From Stichopus chloronotus (Eukaryota > Echinodermata > Holothuroidea > Aspidochirotida > Stichopodidae), in the NCBI GenBank assembly GCA_021234535.1, contig CM037840.1:5528835-5592834 (forward strand): 64,000 nucleotides of DNA, given 5' to 3'. Numbering within the stretch: position 1 is the first letter of the stretch; the number at the start of each line of letters is the position of its first letter. The notes beneath the pieces were generated by a model. That model ran no database searches and was not told the origin of the DNA. It saw nothing but the letters and a program-made list of their open reading frames with translations. This document shows, one piece after another, positions 12,798-27,300 of the stretch. The position numbers were made by a program, and so were the translations under genes.

Positions 12798-15700
12798 CTG
12801 CGTAAGAAATAAAACAAAAAGATTGCTACGTCTCAGAACACAGCATCAAATGTTACATTAATACCGAAAAAAAAACACTGCTCATGAATTACTGACTTTG
12901 TTTATACAACTGTGAATTATATCAACACGTGATTGTAAATTACACATTGTTCGGTGCAAGACGGGCAATGAAATTGTTAGTAACGCCAACCCTTACTAAA
13001 TTTATTTCTGGCTACTTTAGATCGGGTTATGGCTGTACAACTGCAACTGGTTGGTTTCTGAGTTATTCGTGACGTGTATATTTATTCTCACTCTTGGTAC
13101 AGTACGTGAGGTTTTTTAACCCATCTGTAGAGTTTTGTGCATGATTTCTGTTCTTGCAGAAGTTTCATAGGTATTCTGGTTGTATTGTATGTTTACAGTA
13201 GTCGATCGTTCTTGGCCTAGTCTAACCATATATCACTGGTGACACTGTATGTGTTAATGTCTGTATGTCATGGCAGTATTGTTGTTAGGGTGATATCTGT
13301 TACATTGCACGCTTGTATACAGCCCCTTTTGGAACACAATGCAAACTAGAGTAGCAAACCAGCTAAATGTCAATATTTTTGGTTATTTAAAGTTCCTTTG
13401 CAAGAATGTCCTGAATATGTTTGAAACAGTTCAATTGTGATTGAAGAGATTGACAATCAGAGAAGTTTGAATCTGGTCAATGTATCTTGTGTTGACAAAA
13501 CTTTAGACTTCTGTCAATTACTTTATTTGCATGTCATTCATTGTTAACAATGTAACAAAGTAAATGTATTCACTTTTATCAATTAAACAGTTGTTTCGAG
13601 TTTTGGCTCACTTTCTCTGAAAATGGGAGCAGCTAAATACCTGGAATCAAGCATTGGTTCGAGCGACTTAATTATGTAGGGACTAGTTGACTTAAAAGAT
13701 GATGCTAGGTGAATGCTATTGAACAGAAATCACCTAATGATATTAATGAAATACCTTCGAGCTAATTAACAGCTTATCGTCGCTCAATTTAGTTTGTCTT
13801 ACAGGTGCAGCAACAACATTTGCTCATTTGCATAGAAACATGATGGAGAAGTTTGATTCAAACTTGCAATGAATTGAGATTCTGACATCATTTTAAAAGA
13901 ATATCAGAATGTCCAGCAAGCCTGACAATATCTTTATGCATATCATGTATTGAGATAGCAAAAGGGACATTTCGGTTATCATTTGTGTCTAGTCTACTTT
14001 ATTTTATCTCTGATCTGCACGAGTCAGATAAACTCAAAGAAGCTCATTGAGTTGTTTCATAAAATTCACTAAATTTTGCTGAACCTGTGTAGTTTCTTCA
14101 AATACTAATGACTAATGGTCGAACTAGGAGAATCCCCACGTGCCACATGCAAAGGAACATTAATGAGTGAGTAAGTAATGATTCATTTTTTTTTTAAATT
14201 CATGAAATGACAAGTTTCACATTAGTACTAATTCACATGCACACAGCCAACACAACTCAGGGCCAAAAATTAAAAAAAAAATGATAGTAACTCAATGAGC
14301 CCCTTTAACAGCCCTACTGTAAAATGAGACGGTTTGCTTAATCAGGGAGCTGTAATTAGAAGGAGATTTGACAGAAAATGTAAAAACTGCCAAATCTGAA
14401 GACCCACCAAATCGAGAGAAGATAAGCTGTTCAAGTATCTCAAATGTATTTCATTCCTTAATAACGTGACGGGTATTCCAGGGTAAAATGTTGTTCACAC
14501 CAATTAAGTCAAGTAATCCTTAAGCAATATGCTCGCTCAGAACAATGCTTTGATGTCAGGTATTTAGCCGCCAACATTTTCAGAGAAGGTGGCACACAAC
14601 TCGAAACGACTGTTTAACCGACATAAATGAATACATTTATCCTTGCTGTTAGCAAAGAATCAGGTGCAAATGAATTAAAGAGGTAGAACGGCTAATATTT
14701 GGTTTCCTGTAATAAGCAGATAAAGATTCTTTTTCGTGTTTTAACATACAATCTAAGTGCTATATTGTCATACGCGAGACCGAGTGACACCTAGGCAGAA
14801 TAATTATTTTTCTTTTGGCGCTTGGCAATGTTGTTGCATTACAGAATCCTCAAACCGTAACTGTCGCAGACGACACATGCCCTATTGTGTTTACTTTTTG
14901 ATGTTGTTAAGGACCTATAGCAATGTTAAGAAGAGTACAAAAGACAGATTACTGTTTGATCGTGGAGGCTGTGCACATGACTTCAAGGCGTAACATCTCC
15001 TTCTTATAACAGCTGCCCAGCTTTATCAAAGATTTCAGGATTTCAGGCTGTTCTGCATTCGAGATGGCAAACTGAATCCCAGTGAAATTGTACATGATGC
15101 TGTGATCACAGACAAAACAGCACCATCGCCTGTATTTCACTCTCAAAATAGTGTTATCCGTAGTAATCTGATAACTATCCACACCTCTCACAGTTTTCTG
15201 TTTCAGTTACAACCACCTGGTCTGCTGGTTAACGCTCAGTTCAACAAAAGCCCACAGCTCGTTCCTAAAATTTGTTAGGATGAACACATTGACCTTTTCT
15301 GCTTCACTGAGAAGTTGGGTGAATGACCTGGATGATACTATTTATAGTGGATTAACGAAAAGAAGGTCGATTTTAACGATGTTTTGCGAAATGCTGAAAC
15401 AGTGGCCGAAATGGTATCATGCTCAAATCTACCTACCTTTAAATTCGATGGAATCTGGTGTTAGTCACTTCAGAATTTTACTTGCTGGGTAACAGTAGAT
15501 TAAGAGGCTGTTTGTAACATTAAATGGCACGTCCCAGTCTCTCTAGTCTTATCAATTTCAGTAGTTTTTATTTTGAAAACACAGGTTCGAAAGTTTACAA
15601 GGTTGAATTTAGTTTTCTTTCAAGATATTTTTTTTTAATTCTCATTTTCCAGGATTAAGTGCCATCCCTTCTCACTGGCAAACCTCCCGACCTTTCGGAC

Positions 15701-18700
15701 GCCCATGGTTTTTCATTGTTTCTCTTATGTTTTATGAGATGAAACAGCACCAAATTCCGTTTACGGTTAATAAAAAGTCTGAGAACTCGAAACGAGATCC
15801 ACTGAGAAAAAAGATCAACTTGCCAACATCAGAATCAGAGAAATGCAATTCTGCACTCACTAAGATTAAATAAAATAAGGTCAGGTATGCACAGGTAGAG
15901 AATGATCCTAGAAGACTTGCCAAAGTTGTCTTCAATCGTGATTCTTCCCATAGTCTACCTAAGCACAACACTGGCATTCAACCGTCAGCTGTAGTGTGAA
16001 GCCTGTCTTGGCTGACACTCACTGTGATGTATGGAAACACTCGGTAACATCACCGAGTTTGAAATTTATCCAGCTGGAGAAGTTTGTAGAGGTCGATGAA
16101 TTTCTCATCCGGAAAGTAATGTTTAAACGCAAACTTAAACGACATCCTGTAAAGTCGATCAACCCTCATGTCTCACCTCAATGATTTCCTTCGAGAAATT
16201 ACAAAAATTAGTGAACATTTCTATGAAGGCAAACGACCTCTTTCCATACTCGTTTCATCAACACAATCATCACCCCCATTTATCTACTATCGATAGCGTG
16301 GATCGTTAATATCATGCTGTCTGAGTTAGGGTTATGTCAATGATCATTTCGTAATGAAATATTCATTCCAAGTCCTGACCTGAGTGAGGTTCAGATCAGA
16401 TCATGTTGTAAGAATTTCAAACTTGACAATCAACAATGGATGTTATGTCGTGGATGGAACATGTATGATGGTATAGAGTTCACACTCTTTCAGTGTTTGC
16501 TCTGAGAAAGCTCAGTAAAATGAAGTGTGGTAATGCTAATGTTGGCCAGATAGATTTGGTTACTTTTAGAAATTAGGTGTCCATTTTGGCTGAGTTCTTG
16601 AATTTCGACAAACAATTTTCTCCCAAGGTGACTATGGAGTGAGTATGGAAATATCATTTCAATAACACTATTGTTTAACAACAATGGCATTCCATTAGTG
16701 AACACCAAAAGCGCTTGTAAATGCCAAGCAGTGTGTGTATTTTTAGGTGATATCTGACATACATGACTGCTCCTGAACCAAGCAAATTGCTTCATTACTA
16801 GTAATACTAGACTAAAATTATGTTACACATCGATTATAACGTATGCACCTGTTGTCAAATCCACGCAGACGTTACTTCGTTATATCTGACTCTTAAATTA
16901 ACTTTTTTTTACAAACTTAAGACATCGTTTCGTTGGATTCTTCGTGAACATCATCTATTGCGGATGGTCCTTAGACGTCCTTCAAATTAAGAACAGGATT
17001 TCTATGTAATGTCAGTAACACCAAGTGTTACATTAGGCAAATGGTTATTACTAGTTTATAATATTGTTATTTTTAGTCGCTAAGAAATGATTGTGTTTTC
17101 AGTTCATTTTGTCCACTTACTTTTCCCCAGTGAGGGCGTCCGCCAGCCTTCTTTACAATATCTTCAAATAACTTCCAGTACTTAGCATTTGATGTTTTTA
17201 TACCGTAAGGCCTGAAAGAATAACGTGCATTTTTAACATTTACCATTCAGTTTAAGAAAAGCTTACTATCTGGACTGTAAGATTAACAAAGTATAAAAAG
17301 ATGATTGTGTCAAACGTCGACATTGGTCTATGTGATGTAAATAAAGAGTTAAAACTGCTAATTCATGTATGCAATCTATGAAAATCTTCAAACGAAATAA
17401 ACAGATCCTCGGTTTACTTTGTAATAAAAATAAGTCACCCTTGCTTTTAAATTATTATTATTATTATTGTGGGTAAAACTCTGGTTGAATCCACGTAAAA
17501 TCACTAAGCACACATTCTAGTAATTTTTTAATTAATTTTTTGAAGACCAGTTCGCCTCAAAGGTTTCTAGTACCTGAATAACAAACTTAAATGTCAAAAT
17601 GATATTATACTAGACCCCTATCATGAAAATGCTAATAATCAGATTTAAAAGCTGCACATAAGTAAGGAATCTCTGTCGGATAATTTGTAAGCCAGCCGGG
17701 CCATGTACAGATTGGAGTGTGTCCGCCTGAATCCCTGAGTCTCAAGACAATGTGTACGTCAGTGCCACCAGGTAAAACAAAAAAAGATTACGCATTTTAT
17801 GTGATTGCACTTCTCACTAGAACTCCCATTCACTTTTTGTAATCTTTCCCCCCTCTTCTGGCTCCCTCATCTTTGAACATTTTTGTCGCCTTTTCTAACC
17901 TGTAATGAATAATATTGATGAAACAACTGTCTCTTCCATGACAGGGACTGATCATTCCATTGTCTCCCTTAACAAATCTGACCTCCACTGGAAAGTGAGC
18001 TGATACCCGATCACGGCTTATCGTGGATTTCAACTCACGTAAAACAACTGCTGTCTTCTCCCTGTGATCAAATAAAGTAACATATTGTTTCTACTACATC
18101 TAAATCAGTTTTATCTAAACAGATGGTCAGAAAAGATGATCTACTAATAAGCACTCAAAATATTGTAACAAAAATGTGATTTGGATACTGCAACTTGTCG
18201 TAGCATGCAGAAGAATGTTTCACTCAGGAGGAATAACCACCAAAGTTACACTAAAGTTATGTCTATCAGTAGCACTGAAATTTCACATCTATCAGAATAT
18301 TGCTGAAAACTGTAAAAATTAATTCCTTTGGGCAGGTCGAGAGTAGACACAGTATCATGATACTGTACTTTACTTAAACCTTCTTTGGTATGAACAAAAA
18401 TCGCAAAAAACAAGCGTACTAGTCAAGGTAGCTGCATTCATTAGCATTTAGTGAACAGGTAGAAAACGTAACACTTTTATTTGATGCCGACAAATGTACA
18501 TCTAGAAACTCTACGATCGAGCGAGCTTAGAGTGCAAATTTGCCAATGAAAATTTAATTTGTGTCAGGTGCATTTCTTAAAACTTGTAATGTAACTTACA
18601 AACAATGCAATGTATGCTATTTGTGGACGTATATATATGCGCCTCCCCCCGCCTTTATCAGCGCTTTCAAACGTAAAGTCAATCTTACCCCGTGGACCAT

Positions 18701-21313
18701 CATTAACTCTGAAGTAAAGCGGATGAATTGCTGCCAAAAGATTAGTATTTGTAGATTTATTTATTGAGTCCCAACTACCAATTACTGTACAATCTACAAT
18801 AATCTTACGACAATGATACATATGAAGTTTTCAACGATTATTTTTTAAATATCCGGCCTATTATTCAAATTAATATTCCAAACTCTAATTTGACCTTTCA
18901 TAATAACTTAGAAAATTCAGTGGCTGATTCATTGCTTATTGACCTTCGAGCTGTGATGAAGTTCTTAAAATCATAATGTTACTGAAACCTTCTGCTGCTG
19001 GTTTCGACGGTATTTCGTCCAATGTTATTAAGCACGTCGCCCACCGCCTTCTGCAGCCACTTACATATGTTGTCAGTCTGTCTTTTACTCAGGGAATTGT
19101 TCCTAACTTGCCGAAAACTGCACGTGTCGTCCCTGTCTTTAAAAGTTGTGATACGGAAAATGTCAATAATTATAGGCTAATCTCTGTGCTTTCGTGCTTC
19201 TGTAAAATACTTGGAAAGCTTGGTTTCTATAGATTTTTATGATTTCTTACACAAAACTTAGGCTGTTTTTATGATTACCAATTTTCATGCCACGTGGTTC
19301 TGCCGCGGTTGCTCTTTTTCGTTTTATTGATACTGTAGCCAATGTTTTAAAAAAAATATACCTTCGATACCTTGGACCATTGTATTTCAATTTTTAAACT
19401 AGAACATTATGGTGGTCGTACAATTGCACTTAATTCGTTTAAGAGCTACCTTTCTAATCTTCATCAATCAGTATACTGATTTTCATACTGTCTCTGACTC
19501 TGAACCCATGGTTTGGTGGTTCCCCAGGGATCTATTCTTGCCCCCTGCATTTTGTAATATATGTTAATGACATGCACCAGGCCAACGATACACTTCACAT
19601 CATCTCTTATGCTTATGATATTAATTTATTTTACTCCCACCAGGATGACTATGTACTGCTAAAACCTGTACAGCAAGAATTCGAATGTGTGTACAACGAA
19701 TGTGTTTTGTGCTAGGAAATTATCTCTCAACAAAAAGAAAACTAACTTCATAATCTTCCTGTAAACCTTTTCAAACAGACGTATCCCTATTTTGCGTCAT
19801 TTTCCTTTTGCTCTACGTTCTTCTACACACCATTATCCTAGTCAAAGTTCTAATACTATCTCTATTCAATTTTTGAGAATCAAATCATCTCAACATACTG
19901 TTAGATATTTATGTACCCATAGGGTGATTTTGGTCCCTGTAATGGTGGGGCAGAATTTTTGTGTGGAGAACCCGACCTATGTATGGGAATTTCCGGGTCT
20001 GGATTCTTTCACCACTTACACAGAGACTGACTGCCTCAGGCAGAAATTACACGCTTGGGCTGACCCAGTAACTTCGGTCAATTACCACTGCAATCTTAGC
20101 TGGGGTATTGGTTACTCCATCAACACACAAGTAGGTCTGTTTCTGGATGTTTATAGTCTACATCCTAGTTTGTGTTCTGCATGCTTTTCAATTAATAATG
20201 GTAAACTCTCTTAAAATTTCCTCACTTTCTGTGCAGAAATAAGACAACAAACTGATAAGAGAAGCAGAACAAGGAATTTAAGTACTGTAAGAGCTTAGAA
20301 GCTAAAGTTTCACACCATTTCACCCCTGTGGGGAGAAGGCTAGGGATGATGTTTATTGCCTTATTGTCCATGAACTGGAAAGATGTTATCACAGTGAAGG
20401 TTGTTGGAGTGAAAAAAAAAATCTTGCCCCATGACTACTGGGGACAGAATCACACTATGCAAATTCTGGAACTCTTTAACTCTTTACATTACTACACGAG
20501 CTCTTTTAATTCATTCAAGAAAGCCCCTAAAAGTTATACTTTCTCCAATTACCAATGTCTTCCATTCTTTCTCTCGTGTTTAAGTGTTATTTATATTCTC
20601 CTTCAAGCTTCCCGATGCTCAGTTCTTGTAGACACTCATTAGTCTCTTTTCTTTTTCGTATTTTGTATATATTTTCTATTTCAATTGTCATTTTGTAAAT
20701 TTTTCCAAGAGAGACTGAAATAAATGTTAATACAATACAAGCCGGTATACAATCTGTGCAACATCATTGTGATTAGTTTTCACAAGCAAGAATTATTCTT
20801 GATTTACTTTCACTGAATACTTTTACATTAAGAACCCGATCATATTCATTTATATTCTCCACGACCTACCTGAACCATCTAGTAACTACAGCAAAACTAG
20901 TTATCTTGAGGTTTTGCACTTAAACTGTTGGATGAGAAAAAGATTTACCCACCGATTATGGATAATCATTTAATGTTCAACGTTTTTATACCATGAGCAG
21001 TTACGCAGTAGGGACTTTCAACACCACTGTGGTGACCACCAACAGACAAAGTAAGTTTGACAAACTGTCATAGGAAAAAAATGTGCACTCCAATATTTTT
21101 ACGTTAATGCCTGCATACTCAGTAGAATGTGGAAGAAATGATAAAAATTGCAGGTCTGACACTGTATGAGGCTCGCTTACATACTAAATGTGTAATCGGT
21201 CACAGGTCTTTCATTCTTAGGATACCACAGAGGGTATTCCATACAAGTGCATACACACCCATGCCTGAAAGGATTGCAAAGTTTATCATTTATCAGTGGA
21301 AGAGAAAGGAGTA

Positions 21314-21386
<73 letters not shown>

Positions 21387-24300
21387 AGCAGGAGCTGGTT
21401 TCTGAACAACACTTTAATTACAACCAAAATGCAAAAATGCATTGAAGATTCGACTGACAGTGTGGAACCTACAGGGGCCTACATCATCACACTTATTAAT
21501 ACATAAGCACATAGGATGTGCTACGATAAACAGTGCATTGACATTACAAATTACAAGATCATGCTCCATTCACGGAGTGATTAATTCAGAAATCAGTGTT
21601 TACTTTTGTTCTCAATCGCATTGCCTCTTATCAATGCGCCAATGTATGATAGACTCATGGTTTTGAATAACTGTTTCTGATATTCTTCTAGGGATGCATT
21701 GAATATGAAATATGTCAGTCCAAGCTTCCATGTCAGAGGTTCCATTCTTGACATATTCCCCACAATAATGCCAGAGTTTGATCTTAACTCTCTTGGATAT
21801 CAAATAAGTTCAACCAAAACTATGGGGTTGTTACCCCCATTGTCAAAAAGACACACATAAGATCAGGCCTGTTTCATTGAAATTTTGTGTTTGCCTAGTT
21901 TCCAAAGTTTGACCGCGATAACAGCAAATTACATTGACATTCAAGAAACACAATAGAGTTTTTATTTAATCCCGGTATATCAACCTAGGATAAATGAGAT
22001 CACTCCCAGCTTGACTTCTTGAGATGTTGCTTATAATTTTGTCACTTTGACGTCACTTGACATTTTACTTCCACCAAAACAATAGGAATTTCCACTCAAT
22101 ATGATTAATATAAACACTAAGTATGAGATCAGTTCCATTTTTTTTTCTTTAGACGATGACTCATTTATGTACAAAGTTGATACGTCACCATCTCCGAGTG
22201 ATTTCAAAATCAAGAAGATATTAAATAAGAACATCATGCATCCATAGAATGAAGATCTATTCTTTTCTTCAATATTCAACGAACAAAAAATACACTCACA
22301 GTGGAATAGCCCATTCAGTAGCTTCTTGATTGCAATAACAGTTAAAGGTGAACAGATTGTAGGATGTATCCACCTTCTCCACGGTAGTATTACTTAGAAG
22401 ACTAAACATCTTGTTAATTAATGGTTGAAGGCCAGGAAAGAGATAGCTAGAAAGAAACAGTTTCACAAAAATAATAGCTGATTCAACAACCTTTGTGTCA
22501 TTGATAATACGATACAAGACACTAAAATTAAGCTTGTATCAGTAATAAGTTTTAAAAGTTTACCGAATGTTATTTTGTTGATAAATATTGTAGCATATCG
22601 TTCAATACATTACATGGATGAAGTTCTGCTTTCAGTGGTTTGTAGCCTTGAATGATTTCAACCGAAATGCACTTTGAGTTTAATTATAAGCAACAAAATG
22701 GGTAGATAATTATCAACGTAAACTGTACCTTGTGGGATGTGCAAGTGCACATATGTGATTATTATATAGAAAAAGCATAGAAGTATTTGTAAGGTGTGTG
22801 ATTAATCAAGTCACCAAAATTATGGCCAGTGGTAGATATATCTGAGAGTGGACTGGACTGAAGACCTCTAACAAGCTTAATTCGACTTCAAAAAAGCACC
22901 ACTTACAGTACCCACCAAAAAGTTTCCCTAAATCACTCGAGTACACCTAGGATAAGTACATCACACAGTGTCCCTTAAATGAATGAAATATACTTACATA
23001 CAGTACATGATGCATCGTTTATTCAGTATCGTTTATTCACCTACATGTAAGTCATGGTATGATATTCTAATAAATGTAAACATTTCAAGTGATGTAACTT
23101 ATACACTACACCGAAACATCACATGGTATTCCCAAAGCACATTACTACACGTTTCATAAAAGACATGATACATCCTGCAATCACTGGACTAAACCTGGAT
23201 ACATCACATGTTGTCCCTTCATCATGCATTTCACCTTCACACACATAACATGATAGTCTTGGATCACCACACTGCACCAATACATACATGTCATTAAATA
23301 CATTAATTGCTATCCCACACGAGCTACATATATCCCATGACATCACATAGTCACTGTACTACATCTACATGTATTCAATGGTATCCATTAAGCACTGTTC
23401 TACATATGGTGTCATCAACCCCATACAGTGCTGATCTCTGTCAAGAAAAAATCGTGTCCATTTAAAGATTTTCTCCAAATTACTCTGCTTAAAATCAGGT
23501 ATGCATGAGTAGACTCTCATAACGCGAATGACTTTCACCAACTCTGCATGTTCAAATACATAGGCTTCCATCTCTCCCCAATGGGACACACACCCATGTG
23601 CAAAATATTATGTTTCCCCTAAGCAATTCCCTCATTCAGATATCACGTTTAAAAGTTAGAGCAACAATGAAAACAGACACACACACAAAACATTACAAAA
23701 GTCTTGTGTTTTAATATCGTGTTTAAAATATTCACGATGTAGCCAAATGTATGAAATAAAAAAACTGACTCCGATTGATACAGATGACCCTAATGGCCTT
23801 TTATTCCTACCACATTTAAGCCATTTCCTTCAGGATAAATTGTTGGATTGAAAACAATAGTGCCCCCTAAACTTCCACACTGTTTCTGTGTGATGTCATA
23901 GTAAATATCCTCAAGTCCCGATGCTTAATACTTTGCCTGGTAGTACCACGAGTAGTAAGGTTTGAAAAGTCCTACAATTTTACGTTTCTTAGAATACCAA
24001 CCCGATCCACATGGAAAACTGGTGGAACTGATAGCCAATCATACCATCCCAAAACCAATGGAGGTCGTTTCTGATTAGTTGCTCCTTGGTTCGTTTATCT
24101 TTATGGACAATTACCATTTCTGTATGAGGATACCAGAAAAACTTGCCATGGTCATAGTCATCAACGAATGTATCAAGTTGGCTGAGAATCTGTAGACAAA
24201 AAAGTTAAGTCGTCATTTTCTGCATTAGTATGTTAAACAATTGCAGTGATTTACAAACAGAATGGACTCCATTGTTAAATTTTCAAAACCTAAAGAGACT

Positions 24301-27300
24301 TTAATATTTAATCTCTTTGAGGAACATTTAAATTCATTTAATTAGAATCTTGATTAAATTATCTTGATAAAATTAACTAAGCATAAATCAAAGTGGTGAA
24401 TGATATAACATATATTAATATATCGAAAAGTAAACCTTGTCCACAGTGCTTGGTTTAGAAATGGAATGTATGTAGAAGGCTTCATGGCACTGTAGTGTTA
24501 TCTCTACAATGATACCCAGACATCCGATGCTACAAACTGCTGCTCGAAATATGCCTCTGTTGCCATCTTCAGAGCAAGACAATATATTCCCATCAGCAGT
24601 AAGCAGTTTCAAACTTACAACCTGCCAATAATTAGAAAAAAAAAATTGACAATAACAGTAAACTATGGATATGCATGATAAAGTGTCACTTGAGGACCGG
24701 AAAAAGTTCAGAGTAGCTCACACGCATATATGGACACGCACTACCGGGTAATACTCTGCATTTGTTAGCTACGAATTTCTTTGTAGGTTATGTGTAAGAT
24801 CACCAGAGATGTAAAGCACAGAACACTGTCGTGGATAATTTGTGGGTGAACATCAAACTGCAACAAATTGTTTCAAAATGTTAAAAAGTGACTAGGAAAG
24901 TATGAAAAAAACCAGTAGCGCACACATGTTTCGACTGTGCTACAATATTCAACAGACCCTTTCCATGCTCGATTACACATGTTTTGCAAAAGGACGAGAT
25001 ACCTAATACCCTTACCATACAGCTCAAGAGAGCCTTAATATTGGATTGACACACCTTATTACTCTACGAGATGGATGTTTAATTGACGATGTGGATTATG
25101 TGATAGAACTGTCGTAAGGCGATGAGTTTCTGCAACAAGTTTAACAATACTAATACAAATAAATGGTGAGGTTTCACCGGCTGTTTATCGTCGACAAAAC
25201 GGCATGCCGATAAGCAGTCAAGGTATCTATATCATGAACATGCAATATCTTTTTTGCTTTCTCAGTCACACATTAGTTTATGAAAAAAATTTCATGCCAT
25301 GTTTTTTGCTAGGATTCAAGTCACATATCCTGGCACCGTCATATATATGTCCTTCCAACTTATATCGAATACGGTGCTTTTCCTGACAGAGGTAATTATA
25401 AATATCGATTTTAATAGTATATGGTATCTTTATTACTGACATAAGATCCAAGGACACCAAACCGCTTTCCACTTGCATGTGTGCCACAACTTATAGCACC
25501 AGCAATGGTAGGTTCACCTACGGAGGGACATCTGAAAATAATCATGAAAAGAATTGAAAGTGACATACCTCAAACAATTCCACTGAATTGAAAGGCAAAT
25601 AAAGAGTTCTTACCCTGTGTTCAGTTTCCTATTGAATGCTTAATCAACACTAAAAGTGCATTAGCTGAAGGACAATGTACGATAGAGGGTTAATACAAGC
25701 AATGCAGGAGAGCGCAGCCCGAGTGCGTAGCTTGCATTATACAAAAAACTGTCACAAAAAGTACAATAAGTGCAAACATACAAAATATCGCGTATCAATT
25801 ATCTCAAGATACAACATTTGCTGGAATATGGGCGTACTGTGTTTTATAACATGTTCAAGATTAGCAGAGTTAGAAGTGTGACAAATATTAAAAATCATAA
25901 CACATCAAGAAGTCCAAGGTATAGCAATGTAGATCTGAGATTGCATTGACAAGGTACCAACTTGAACAAATGTCAACTAACTAGTTGACAAAATGGTAAC
26001 GTGAAATTTAAAGAAAATGACGTTTTGATGACGACTGCTATTTGATATCCTACGATATGACTTCTGTCTCGCCAAGATGACAAACTTCCGAAAAAGTAAA
26101 CATAAACGAGATCTCTTCAATGGCTCAATTTTATGCATACATTTTCTCGTCAAACTAAAAATTCAGAAAATTGACATTTGATGAGCAACGAAATCTCTCC
26201 AGTGCATTCATTTCCTACAATTGAGGAGTTGCCAACCTACTTACTATCTCGTCAAGAAGATGCATAACAAAAGAGAAAGTGTAGATCACCTCCTATTGTT
26301 CTTATACAACTGAAGATCGTTGGAAGTCAACGAATAGAGCAAGGGCAAAGTCGGTAGCCATTATACAGTGGCAATTAAAGTTTTAATTGGTGATAGGGGA
26401 ATGTTTAGTAGCATCAGTAGTAACTGCTGATCTCCAGCAACACAATTGTTAAGGCCAGTCGAATCAATATAATGACCTTGGGTATACGTATGCCGTATTA
26501 CAGGCCAGATCGGTAAATGATATACTTCTGATTGAGTGTACATATATACTTAAGCAACGCATTTGTGTCATACGTTAGTTCACATATGAAAGTTATGTTT
26601 AATATTGCATTCACAATTTCCATATACTGTAAGTATGTCACTTTTTAATCATTCACTGTTTCAAAGTAAACAAAGATTGAACTGAATACTATGTAGCTCT
26701 TTCATCACTTCTTCAATGGATACTGTACTGCATCTTCTTTAGAATAAGCAAAGTCACTCCTAACTCCTCCTTATCTTAAAATGGACTGAAAAAGTGTTTT
26801 TCTTCTCCGTCATGACATGTGTTCTCATTTTCTCATGCCACGTGTCATGTTGCAAATTTATCGCACATAGTTTTGTTTGTGCCTTTCATAGGTTTCCTGT
26901 AATGCTGTGCACAATCTCATTGTTTCACTCTGCCCACTGAGCTTCGTGCGTGCTGAGCACATCACAGATGATGATCATTATGTACTGTTAGAATACATAT
27001 CTCACGTAGACGTAAACTAGATTGATTGACCATTACGTATTAAATGACATTGGATTATTTCAATGAACTTGGATTCGTTTGATGGACACATAAAGTGCCA
27101 GTATTTCTCGGAAGTGTCCAAAATGTCAAATCACTCGAAAATGGAAACATGTGACGTCAAAACGTGATGCTAGCTCACATTGCCAACATACACAAAGAGG
27201 TTTTGCTTGCATTTAGTACGTTGTTTACCACTTTCATGCCTAACTTATACACTTTACATGACGGGAATGTTGGACTGACATGGGAATACTAATATACACA

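Noticed and set aside
14949..15191. 80-codon minus-strand ORF with cysteines as a gene
   Set aside because: No recognisable motif, no matching piece in the gene 3 intron and no clear splice partner.
19792..20214. 140-codon ORF as an independent gene
   Set aside because: Its start is LINE-derived and the rest lies in an interrupted retroelement; no family match recognised.
21129..21506. 125-codon ORF
   Set aside because: Its centre is an isoleucine-tyrosine run from the (TA)n tract; no domain on either side.
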